Assembly: GCA_937959275.1 (NCBI GenBank)
Contig: CALGLU010000008.1
Location: 29,786 to 93,785, forward strand
DNA length: 64,000 bases
Source: an uncultured Saprospiraceae bacterium
Lineage (GTDB): Bacteria; Bacteroidota; Bacteroidia; Chitinophagales; Saprospiraceae
Direction of reading: 5' to 3'
Every line of letters begins with the position of its first letter. Position 1 is the first letter of the stretch. The notes under the pieces were generated by a model, which saw nothing but the letters and a program-made list of their open reading frames with translations, was not told where the DNA came from and ran no database searches. Below are positions 7,776 to 15,597 of this stretch, in pieces. The translations under genes and the position numbers were made by a program.

Positions 7776-8403
7776 AATAGTATTCTGGATTTACATGTAT
7801 TTGGCTTTCATTAAGACCATAATCTGCAATCAATTTATCTTTTACTAATTCTCTCCTGACAACGAAACCTCTTATGGATTCAAAAGGCAAATCAGATTCG
7901 ATCAAAAACTCTGCTTCCTTTCTTCGTTTAAAATCAAGATCTTCTGGATGTGCCCAATCTGCCCAGTTCTTTGCATTTGTTGCGATAAAATCAATTTGAT
8001 TTTTAATGTCATCGACATCATTGGTGTTATAAAATGAGGTTAATCTGTCTGTAGCATGACCATCACAATAAATGAAAGGTATTTGTTTCTTAATCACTTT
8101 ATTAATAGAGCTTATACAATATAAAATGTCGCTTGATCGAACGATGTCCACATCATTATGACCTCTTTCAATGACAAATTGCATTGGTGATCTAGGCCCA
8201 AAATAAAACGGAATGTAATCACCAAGATTCTTTCCATTATAAAGTTCAAAGGTAGCTCTCCTATTTATTAAACTGGAATCACCAATCGATTTGAAGTCAG
8301 GATTTGAATTGGAAGAATCCTTATGTGTAATTCCGTGCTCTAATATATGATTTATGTTATCAATATGAGTGATTCTGAATATGTATTTATCATCTTTGAG
8401 CAT
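7768..8403 (-). CDS. darT: DarT-type ssDNA ADP-ribosyltransferase toxin
   Basis: A 211-residue toxin of the DarT (DUF4433) family, which transfers ADP-ribose from NAD+ to thymidine in single-stranded DNA and blocks replication. Hallmarks are an N-terminal ITHIDNINHILEHGI NAD+-site helix, the motif YIPFYFGPRSPMQFVI (residues 63-78), and RKEAEFLI with the likely catalytic Glu165. I chose ATG 8403 because the conserved N-terminus follows at once; a TTG 21 bp upstream is in frame but less likely. All key residues appear intact, so the toxin should be active and depend on the overlapping darG. DarT1 versus DarT2 subtype and sequence motif specificity cannot be assigned by eye. Confidence 0.92.
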   Translation of the reverse strand: MLKDDKYIFRITHIDNINHILEHGITHKDSSNSNPDFKSIGDSSLINRRATFELYNGKNLGDYIPFYFGPRSPMQFVIERGHNDVDIVRSSDILYCISSINKVIKKQIPFIYCDGHATDRLTSFYNTNDVDDIKNQIDFIATNAKNWADWAHPEDLDFKRRKEAEFLIESDLPFESIRGFVVRRELVKDKLIADYGLNESQIHVNPEYYYD

Positions 8404-8701
8404 TGTAAATGATATTAACCACAATATCTATTTTTCCGTGCAATTGATGAGCACATTAACCAATTCTTATCTCAGATGGATTTTTATGAAAGCTTCAAAA
8501 TCTATAACGCCACACAGTTAACAGTTAACAAACCTTTTTAGGTTTTTAGCATCAATTTGTTAATCTTACTATTGATATATTAACCAATGCAAGTGGACAC
8601 AAAAAGTAGTAAAGTTGTTATCAATAGATTTTTCATGAAGTTTGATTTTAGTCCTTTCACCAAGTAAAAGCCAAGAAACCTAAATTAGTGACATTTTCGA
8701 C
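8404..8701. other. Intergenic region upstream of darT
   Basis: No gene seen. It contains a GTTAAC-rich patch (CAGTTAACAGTTAAC around 8515-8530) and a small hairpin AAACCTTTTTAGGTTT just after. No convincing TAnnTTTG box precedes darT. Confidence 0.4.
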
Positions 8702-8869
8702 TAGTGGTCTGTCAATGATGAAATGACAAGATGAATTTTAGAGTAGTTTGTACATGAACTAGGCGTAGGTTCGGTCTGATAGCCTTAGCTATCAAGGCCG
8801 GTTCTGTAACGACGTGCATGAGCAAAATACGCCAAAAACAATAGTCAAATTTATCTTGACAAACCACTA
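8702..8869. mobile_element. MITE-like element 1 (168 bp)
   Basis: Terminal inverted repeats TAGTGGTCTGTCAA (8702-8715) and TTGACAAACCACTA (8856-8869) match at 13 of 14 positions. If the outer TA is a target duplication, this resembles a Tc1/IS630-type insertion. The centre holds the palindrome GATAGCCTTAGCTATC (8778-8793). No coding capacity. A near-identical central palindrome occurs at 34370-34384 inside a second small element with different ends. Confidence 0.6.
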
Positions 8870-9033
8870 TGTCTTCCATAATATAACTTAGCTCAAAAAT
8901 CCATACCACCACCTTTAACAATTCAATAACACCCATTTTTGCTCCAATCCCTCCATTTTTCGCGCAGAACTGTCAATTTTCAAGTACTTTAAAGGGCGTT
9001 TGAAAAATTATTATTAATTAAAATCTAACTGCT

Positions 9034-10674
9034 TTGAAAAGAAGAGATTTTATGCACCTCGCTGGAGCAGGTGCCGGCATGATGGCAACATCAATTCCGA
9101 TCTTAGGGAATACGATCTGTGAACAACAACTTCTAAATCCTGGGATGGATGTCGCAGCTAAAAAAGTGCTCGCAGATGTAGCCCTTAATACAGCCAAGAG
9201 TCTCGGCGCTACCTATGCAGATGCTAGGATTGGTCGATACCTTAATCAGTACGTATTTACAAGAGAAGAAAAAGTGCAGAATACTGTTAGCACTGAATCC
9301 TTTGGTGTGGGGATCAGAGTTATTTCTAAGGGAACCTGGGGATTTGCGTCCACACATGATGTGACACCTGATGGTATTAAGAAAGCTACAGAACTTGCCA
9401 TCGCTGTCGCAAATGCAAGTGCTAAGATCCAAACTGAAGAAGTTATCCTTTCACCAGTGAAGGGACATGGTGAGGTATCCTGGAAAACACCAATCATAAA
9501 GAATGCTTTAGAAGTACCCGTATCAGAAAAAGTAGATCTCTTATTGTCTGCGAATGCTGGAGCGATGGAGAATGGAGCAAGCTACGTGTCAAGTGCCTTG
9601 TTCATGGTTAATGAGCAGAAATATTTCGCCTCTACTGAAGGATCTTATATAGATCAAGATATACACAGGATTTGGCCGACACTCAGAATTACAGCAATAG
9701 ATAAAAGCACCAATACATTTAAAAACAGACAAGGCCTAGGTGCGCCAGTAGGGATGGGTTACGAATATGTCATACCAGATAAATCAGAAGAAATTAAAGG
9801 TGGGGCAGATGTTGTTCTTTATCGCAACAGGTACAACATGATCGAAGATGCGATCGCCGGTGCCAAGCAAGCTAAAGAGATGCTAACTGCTCCTTCTATT
9901 GAAGCGGGTAAATATGATCTTGTCCTCGAACCGAATCACTTGGGTTTGACCATACACGAGTCAGTTGGTCACCCATTAGAGTTGGATAGAGTACTAGGTT
10001 ATGAGGCAAACTACGCAGGGACAAGCTTTGCGACTTTAGACAAATGGAAGACTGGAAATTTCAATTATGGAAATGAGTTGGTCAATCTCGTTGCTGATAA
10101 AACTCAAAAACATACACTCGGTGCAGTCGGCTATGATGATGAAGGCGTGAAGTGTAAGCAGTGGGATTTAGTTAGAAATGGAGTCCTTGTCAACTACCAA
10201 GCCATTAGAGATCAGGTACACATGATTGATCAAACAGAATCTCATGGTTGCTGTTATTCTCAGAGTTGGAATGATGTACAGTTTCAACGAATGCCTAATG
10301 TATCATTGGAGCCAGGGAGTGATCCTTATTCTATAGATGAAATGATTAAAGATGTAGAGAAGGGTGTCTATTTTGTTGGAAGAGGATCTTACTCAATTGA
10401 TCAGCAGCGCTATAATTTCCAATTTGGTGGAACACTAGCTTACGAGATTAAAAATGGTAAAATTACTGGATTGATAAATGATGCAGCATACCAATCTAAT
10501 ACGCAGGAATTTTGGAATTCTTGTGCGAAGATTTGTGATGTCAATGATTATAGAACATTTGGTTCTTTCTTTGATGGTAAGGGACAACCATCACAAGTAA
10601 GCGCCGTCTCACATGGTTGTTCTACGACACGGTTTAATGGAGTCAATGTCATTAATACAGGAAGAAATATTTAA
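9034..10674 (+). CDS. tldD: TldD family metalloprotease with Tat-type leader
   Basis: A 546-residue TldD-family protein. TldD pairs with TldE/PmbA to form a zinc protease that degrades unfolded or modified peptides. The zinc motif HESVGH is at residues 308-313. The N-terminus KRRDFMHLAGAGAGMMATS is a twin-arginine-like leader, unlike classical cytosolic TldD, suggesting export. The start is TTG at 9034; the next in-frame ATG (9052) would remove the RR pair, so the TTG start is supported by the leader. It heads a compact plus-strand cluster, with the partner tldE 25 bp downstream and then DUF4159, MoxR, DUF58 and BatA-type genes. The product may act in the periplasm or on a substrate of that cluster. 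Confidence 0.9.
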   Translation: MKRRDFMHLAGAGAGMMATSIPILGNTICEQQLLNPGMDVAAKKVLADVALNTAKSLGATYADARIGRYLNQYVFTREEKVQNTVSTESFGVGIRVISKGTWGFASTHDVTPDGIKKATELAIAVANASAKIQTEEVILSPVKGHGEVSWKTPIIKNALEVPVSEKVDLLLSANAGAMENGASYVSSALFMVNEQKYFASTEGSYIDQDIHRIWPTLRITAIDKSTNTFKNRQGLGAPVGMGYEYVIPDKSEEIKGGADVVLYRNRYNMIEDAIAGAKQAKEMLTAPSIEAGKYDLVLEPNHLGLTIHESVGHPLELDRVLGYEANYAGTSFATLDKWKTGNFNYGNELVNLVADKTQKHTLGAVGYDDEGVKCKQWDLVRNGVLVNYQAIRDQVHMIDQTESHGCCYSQSWNDVQFQRMPNVSLEPGSDPYSIDEMIKDVEKGVYFVGRGSYSIDQQRYNFQFGGTLAYEIKNGKITGLINDAAYQSNTQEFWNSCAKICDVNDYRTFGSFFDGKGQPSQVSAVSHGCSTTRFNGVNVINTGRNI

Positions 10675-10699
10675 TCAATCTAACCAAAAAGAAAATATA

Positions 10700-12016
10700 A
10701 TGTCTATATATACTAAAGAAGAAGCAAAAGCGATTCTGGAAAAGGCGTTAAGCTATTCAAAAGCAGATGGATGTGAATTGAACATCTCTGGCGATATTAT
10801 TGGCAACATCAGGTATGCCAGAAATACCGTCTCCACAGCTGGTATTAATTCAAATATTCAGTTAGCTGTCCAATCAAATTTTGGTAAAAAAGTAGGTACA
10901 GCGACGATCAACGAGTTTGATGATGCCTCCTTAGCTAAGGTGGTTGCACGGTCTGAAGAGCTGGCAAAGCTGTCTCCAGAATCACCAGAATTTATGGTGC
11001 CCTTAGGACCTCAGGAATATGATGCTTCCAAAATGTATAGCGAAGCAACCGCTAAGATCACTCCAGAATTTAGAGCAGCCGTGGCGGCCTCCAGTATCGA
11101 GCCTGCAAAAGCTAAACAGGTAACCGCAGCAGGCTATTTAGAAGATAGCGCCGGCTTTGAAGCGATGGCAAATAAAAGAGGATTATTCGCTTATGAGAAA
11201 TCGACTTCATTGGATTTTACAGTCACGATGAGATCAGATGATGGTTTGGGATCGGGATGGGTGACGAGAGATTTTAATGATGTCAGAAAATTTAATCCTG
11301 AAGAAGCATCCAATATTGCCATCGATAAAGCAGTTAGCTCAAGAGAAGCAAAAGCAATTGAGCCAGGAAAGTATACAGTGATCTTAGAACCAGCCGCTTC
11401 CATCGGATTGATACGTAACATGACACGTTCATTCAATGCCAGAAGTGCTGATGAAGGGCGAAGTTTTATGTCAAAAGATGGCGGTGGGAATAAGCTGGGA
11501 GAAAAGATAGTCGACGAACGAGTCAATATATACTCTGATCCACTCAATGATGAAGTACCTGCATCCACATGGTCGGGAAGTGGCTTGCCTCTCAAAAGAA
11601 CACAATGGATGGAGAATGGTGTTGTGAAAAATCTAACCTATAGCCGGTTTTGGGCCGAAAAAAATGGTGTCGCTCCAGTGCCGTTCGCTGGAAATATAAT
11701 CATGGAAGGTGGCTCTGAAAGTAGAGAAAATCTGATCAGAAGCACTAAACGAGGTATACTAGTCACACGAATGTGGTACATCAGAAATGTGGATCCACAG
11801 ACATTACTCTATACAGGCCTCACTAGAGATGGGACATACTACATCGAAGATGGGAAGATCAAACATCCGATCAAAAACTTTAGATTTAATGAAAGTCCGA
11901 TCATCATGCTTAACAACCTAGAAACATTAGGTGAGCAAACAAGAATCAATGGTAACTTGATACCCTACATGAAAATCAGAGATTTCACATTTTCAAGTTT
12001 ATCAGATGCCATTTAA
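10700..12016 (+). CDS. TldE/PmbA family protein
   Basis: A 438-residue partner of TldD. It has the PmbA/TldA fold, including a C-terminal beta-rich domain (YTVILEPAASIGLIRNM and NGVVKNLTYSRFWAEKNG), but no HExxxH motif, as expected for the non-catalytic TldE subunit. I chose ATG 10700 (MSIYTKEEAKAILEKAL); upstream in-frame codons overlap tldD and encode no conserved sequence. There is no obvious signal peptide, in contrast to its neighbour TldD. Either the pair assembles before Tat export or the TldD leader is not used; the sequence does not decide. The gap to tldD is 25 bp and to the DUF4159 gene 25 bp, supporting one operon. Confidence 0.9.
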   Translation: MSIYTKEEAKAILEKALSYSKADGCELNISGDIIGNIRYARNTVSTAGINSNIQLAVQSNFGKKVGTATINEFDDASLAKVVARSEELAKLSPESPEFMVPLGPQEYDASKMYSEATAKITPEFRAAVAASSIEPAKAKQVTAAGYLEDSAGFEAMANKRGLFAYEKSTSLDFTVTMRSDDGLGSGWVTRDFNDVRKFNPEEASNIAIDKAVSSREAKAIEPGKYTVILEPAASIGLIRNMTRSFNARSADEGRSFMSKDGGGNKLGEKIVDERVNIYSDPLNDEVPASTWSGSGLPLKRTQWMENGVVKNLTYSRFWAEKNGVAPVPFAGNIIMEGGSESRENLIRSTKRGILVTRMWYIRNVDPQTLLYTGLTRDGTYYIEDGKIKHPIKNFRFNESPIIMLNNLETLGEQTRINGNLIPYMKIRDFTFSSLSDAI

Positions 12017-12041
12017 TTTAATTCTTGTGTAATTTTATTTT

Positions 12042-12671
12042 ATGGATCGACTTAAAGGAAGAGATTTTGTCTTTACCAGAATAAAATATGAATCAGGAGA
12101 TTGGGATGTAGACCAACGGATGCCTTCTAATCTTCTGAATTCCTTAGTCGAGTATACTACCCTGCCTATAGATACGCTAGAAAATGTTGTTAGCTTAGGA
12201 AGCAATGATATTTTCGATTACCCATTCGCCTATATCACTGGCCATAGATTAGTACAGTTTACATCTGCTGAAAAGAAAAATTTTGAAGCTTACATCCGTC
12301 GAGGTGGGTTCATATTTGCAGATGATTGTAATCATGATATAGATGGTCTCTTTGCCAAATCTTTTGAACAACAAATGCAGGATATTTTTGGAATGGAGGC
12401 CTTGGTAAAAATTCCAAATGATCATTCAATCTATTCCTGTTTCTTTGATTTTGATGGTCCGCCTACGACGTCGCAAGAGCTCAATGGCTGGGGCGATGAT
12501 CTGGTTCATGATTATCTGAAGGCGATTGAGATTGATGGCAGAATTGGAGTTTTATATTCCAATAAGGATTATGGTTGCGAATGGGATTATGATTTTAGAA
12601 ACAAGAAATGGTACAAGAATGATAATACAAGATTTGGAGTCAATATTGTTATGTATGCACTTACAGTATAA
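12042..12671 (+). CDS. DUF4159 domain protein
   Basis: A 209-residue protein made almost entirely of a DUF4159 domain: the N-terminal FVFTRIKYESGDWDVD, the central AYITGHRLVQFTSAEKKNF, and RRGGFIFADDCNHD, which resembles the glutamine-amidotransferase-like fold. DUF4159 proteins usually sit beside MoxR ATPase, DUF58 and BatA genes, as here, and are thought to take part in that poorly understood envelope-associated chaperone or assembly system. No signal peptide is visible, so it may be cytoplasmic. It lies 25 bp after tldE and 9 bp before the MoxR gene. The biochemical function is unknown. Confidence 0.85.
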   Translation: MDRLKGRDFVFTRIKYESGDWDVDQRMPSNLLNSLVEYTTLPIDTLENVVSLGSNDIFDYPFAYITGHRLVQFTSAEKKNFEAYIRRGGFIFADDCNHDIDGLFAKSFEQQMQDIFGMEALVKIPNDHSIYSCFFDFDGPPTTSQELNGWGDDLVHDYLKAIEIDGRIGVLYSNKDYGCEWDYDFRNKKWYKNDNTRFGVNIVMYALTV

Positions 12672-12680
12672 GTTTAATTG

Positions 12681-13664
12681 ATGGATCAGGAACTAACAGT
12701 TGCAAAGGAAAGTATAGATAATCTCTTATCTAAAATACCAGAATTAAAGAAGGCGATCCATACAAAGATCATTGGCCAAGATGAAGTCATTGACCAGTTG
12801 ATCATTGGATTGATTGCTTCGGGTCATGTGCTTTTAGAAGGTGTACCCGGATTGGCGAAGACACTTATGGTGAAGACTTTAGCTCAGTCATTGAGTCTGG
12901 ATTTTAATAGGATACAATTTACGCCAGACTTGATGCCATCTGATATTTTAGGAACTGAGATTATACAAAGTGATAAAAGTGGCAATAAGTTTCTTGAATT
13001 CATGAAAGGCCCTGTGTTTACAAATATCATTTTAGCAGATGAGATTAACAGAACGCCGCCTAAGACGCAAGCAGCGCTGCTAGAATTGATGCAGGAATAT
13101 GCGGTTACTTATGCAGGTAAACGATACCCACTCGATAAACCATTCTTTTTATTGGCGACACAAAATCCAATCGAGCAATCGGGCACCTTTCCCCTCCCAG
13201 AAGCTCAAGTGGATAGATTTCTTTTATTCATAAAAGTTAACTATCCAACTGCTGCAGAAGAAGAAGAAATACTCAATGTAACAACAGGCACGCAGAGCAA
13301 AGATGTCAAGCCAGTTTTGTCTGGACAAGATATTTTAGACTTGCAAAAATTATGTAGAGAAGTAAGTATAGCCCCTGATCTTGTCTCAAAGGTGAGCAGC
13401 ATGGTCAGAGCAACAAGACCAGATGCGACTAGTTCTGAATATGTCAAAAAATATGTTGATTGGGGTGCAGGGCCGCGCGCAGGCCAATCCCTTATCCTCG
13501 CAGCCAAAGCACACGCTCTACTGAGAGGACGGTACGCAGTCATCCCTGAGGATATTAAATCAGTATTATATCCTGTATTAAGGCATCGACTTATCCTAAA
13601 CTTCAAAGCGTCTTCTGAAAATATCAGTGTTGATAACATCATTTCTCAATTGGAATTAAAATAA
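12681..13664 (+). CDS. MoxR family AAA+ ATPase
   Basis: A 327-residue AAA+ ATPase of the MoxR class. Walker A is GVPGLAKT, Walker B is ILADEINR with the characteristic TPPKTQAALLELMQE, and sensor 1 lies in LLATQNPIEQSGTFPLPEAQ. The C-terminal lid domain follows. MoxR ATPases are thought to act as chaperones for VWA-domain partners, often during metal insertion or complex assembly. ATG 12681 is chosen; a TTG three bases earlier is also in frame. The DUF58 gene follows by 5 bp, the classic MoxR-DUF58 pairing. ATPase activity is near certain; the client is unknown. Confidence 0.95.
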   Translation: MDQELTVAKESIDNLLSKIPELKKAIHTKIIGQDEVIDQLIIGLIASGHVLLEGVPGLAKTLMVKTLAQSLSLDFNRIQFTPDLMPSDILGTEIIQSDKSGNKFLEFMKGPVFTNIILADEINRTPPKTQAALLELMQEYAVTYAGKRYPLDKPFFLLATQNPIEQSGTFPLPEAQVDRFLLFIKVNYPTAAEEEEILNVTTGTQSKDVKPVLSGQDILDLQKLCREVSIAPDLVSKVSSMVRATRPDATSSEYVKKYVDWGAGPRAGQSLILAAKAHALLRGRYAVIPEDIKSVLYPVLRHRLILNFKASSENISVDNIISQLELK

Positions 13665-13669
13665 ACTCA

Positions 13670-14539
13670 ATGGCTTCCTCTTCGATGTCATGGTTGGATC
13701 CAAAAGCAATTGATAGCGCTAAGTCGCTAGAATGGATTGCTAAATCAATCGCGAAAGGAAAATTACAAGGTAGGCATCGATCTCAACGACTCTCCAACGG
13801 CTATGAATTTTCTCAGTATCGTCCCTATGTACAGGGTGACGATTTAAGATTGATCGACTGGAAAATGTATGGCAAAACGGACAAGTATTATATCAAACAA
13901 TCTGATGTAGAGCAAGACCATGATCTTCATGTTATTCTTGATAATTCTAAGTCGATGGACTATGAGGAAGAGAACTGGTCAAAATTGCTTTATGCAAAAT
14001 TGATCACGGCATGCATCTCCTACATCACCATCCAACAAGGCGATGCATTCTCCTGGTCTTCATCTGGTGTGAATAATCCTTCAGGGCTGGGCATGAGACA
14101 TTGGCAGAATTGCATACAGGCGATTCATGATGTACAAGCATCTGCAGAGCCTACTGAAATTATTCTCAAAGCTGAAAGAAACAAAGTCTATATTTGGTTA
14201 ACTGATCTGTATCAGGACATTAATGAAATCCGAAAGGTCTTGGACTCATTAAAACACAACAGTACGGAGCTTATCGTTTTTCAGCTTTTAGGAGAAAAGG
14301 AAGAGTCTCTGGATTTTCCAAACAACGCCACATTTATTGATCTGGAATCTCGGAAAAAAATCCAAATGAATCCTAAAGAATACTTTAGTCAATACCGATC
14401 AAAATTTGAAGCACACATAAAATCTTGCAAAGACTTATTTTATTCGCGAGGCGTTCAGTATCAAAAAGCTTATATTAATCAGCCAGTAGAGAAGACGATT
14501 AAGCTATTTCTAGATAGTTATAATAAAAGCCTCATCTGA
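13670..14539 (+). CDS. DUF58 domain protein (VWA-like)
   Basis: A 289-residue DUF58 protein. The signature YEFSQYRPYVQGDDLRLIDW is near residue 45, followed by a degenerate VWA fold with a metal-site-like HVILDNSKSMDY. It is soluble and has no membrane span. DUF58 proteins are the usual MoxR partners. The gene starts 5 bp after moxR and its stop overlaps the next start (TGATG), so translation is probably coupled. A role as adaptor or client of the ATPase is inferred from family and gene order. Confidence 0.92.
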   Translation: MASSSMSWLDPKAIDSAKSLEWIAKSIAKGKLQGRHRSQRLSNGYEFSQYRPYVQGDDLRLIDWKMYGKTDKYYIKQSDVEQDHDLHVILDNSKSMDYEEENWSKLLYAKLITACISYITIQQGDAFSWSSSGVNNPSGLGMRHWQNCIQAIHDVQASAEPTEIILKAERNKVYIWLTDLYQDINEIRKVLDSLKHNSTELIVFQLLGEKEESLDFPNNATFIDLESRKKIQMNPKEYFSQYRSKFEAHIKSCKDLFYSRGVQYQKAYINQPVEKTIKLFLDSYNKSLI

Positions 14540-15597
14540 TGAGTTTTTTAAATCCTATAGCTTTTTGGGGATTATTATCACTTTTGATCCCTTTGATTAT
14601 TCACCTGTTGAGTAAGAAACAAAAGCATGTTATTTATTTTGGATCGAATAGATTTCTATCAGATGAGGAAACGACATCTGCAAGTTCAATCCAGTTAAGT
14701 GATTATAGTTTATTAGCGCTACGATTATTGATGTTGGCTAGTTTAATTTGTGCAATAGCGCAAATGGTGAAAACAAATGACAAAACGAAAAGAATAAAAT
14801 ACATTGAGCATGGCTTAGTTGTCAATCAAGACTATGCATCTGCCATTCCTCAAATTGATTCGAAAGAACTAATTAAATATTTCAGTTACGACGCGACAGT
14901 AAAAAAAAATAATGTTGATATCTTTCCATCTGCCTATACTTTGATTAATCATTTGAATCAGAAAACCGATTCTATTTCTGTCTATACCTTTAGTGAGGAT
15001 AAATATTTTCTTGGTAGCAAAGAGACACTTCATCAAACTATTGAATGGAATATTATTCCCAAAAAGGAATCAGCAATAACTGAGGGGATTGAGGATCAAG
15101 CAGTAGACTTCGACATTGTTTGTTCATCCAAGAGTTTAAGGCATAAAAATGATTTTGTAAGTGTGATGACTTCTATTCAAGAGTATCTTCCTTTTGAAGT
15201 AAATTATAAGGAAAGCAATGAATGGAAAATTCTCATCGATTCCACGTCAAATGATAGTGCTGAAAATACTATTTATTGGACAACTCAAAATCCTCCATTC
15301 TCTTTTGCTAAACATTTTGATGGATACAGCATGACCGGCTCCCTGAATAAAAAAGCCATGCTCGAGTCTAATTTTCCACTAGCACTGACACAAGCATTAA
15401 TTAAATCCCGAACACATTCTAATGAACAAGAGTTTAAAGTACTTGATCCTCGTCATATAGATGGTGCTACAACTAGTGAAGTCTTGAAAGCTGAAGCTCC
15501 AGATAATTTTTTATCCTACACTAATTATTTCTGGCTGTTGCTCGCACTACTCATATTGACAGAACGATATGTCTCACTTCATAAAATTCAGGAATGA
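14539..15597 (+). CDS. BatA-domain membrane protein
   Basis: A 352-residue protein beginning with a typical BatA N-terminal domain (FLNPIAFWGLLSLLIPLIIH, then a second hydrophobic segment near 55-75) and ending with another membrane span (residues about 325-342, YFWLLLALLILTERYV). The middle 230 residues are soluble, presumably periplasmic, and have no VWA motif I can see. Many MoxR clusters encode larger Bat proteins with VWA domains; this one appears to have lost or replaced it. It overlaps both neighbours (1 bp upstream, 4 bp downstream), strongly supporting one operon. Function inferred only from context. Confidence 0.8.
   Translation: MSFLNPIAFWGLLSLLIPLIIHLLSKKQKHVIYFGSNRFLSDEETTSASSIQLSDYSLLALRLLMLASLICAIAQMVKTNDKTKRIKYIEHGLVVNQDYASAIPQIDSKELIKYFSYDATVKKNNVDIFPSAYTLINHLNQKTDSISVYTFSEDKYFLGSKETLHQTIEWNIIPKKESAITEGIEDQAVDFDIVCSSKSLRHKNDFVSVMTSIQEYLPFEVNYKESNEWKILIDSTSNDSAENTIYWTTQNPPFSFAKHFDGYSMTGSLNKKAMLESNFPLALTQALIKSRTHSNEQEFKVLDPRHIDGATTSEVLKAEAPDNFLSYTNYFWLLLALLILTERYVSLHKIQE

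Noticed and set aside
8712..8936. 74-codon minus-strand frame
   Set aside because: It spans MITE-like element 1, including its inverted ends and central palindrome, so it is an incidental frame.
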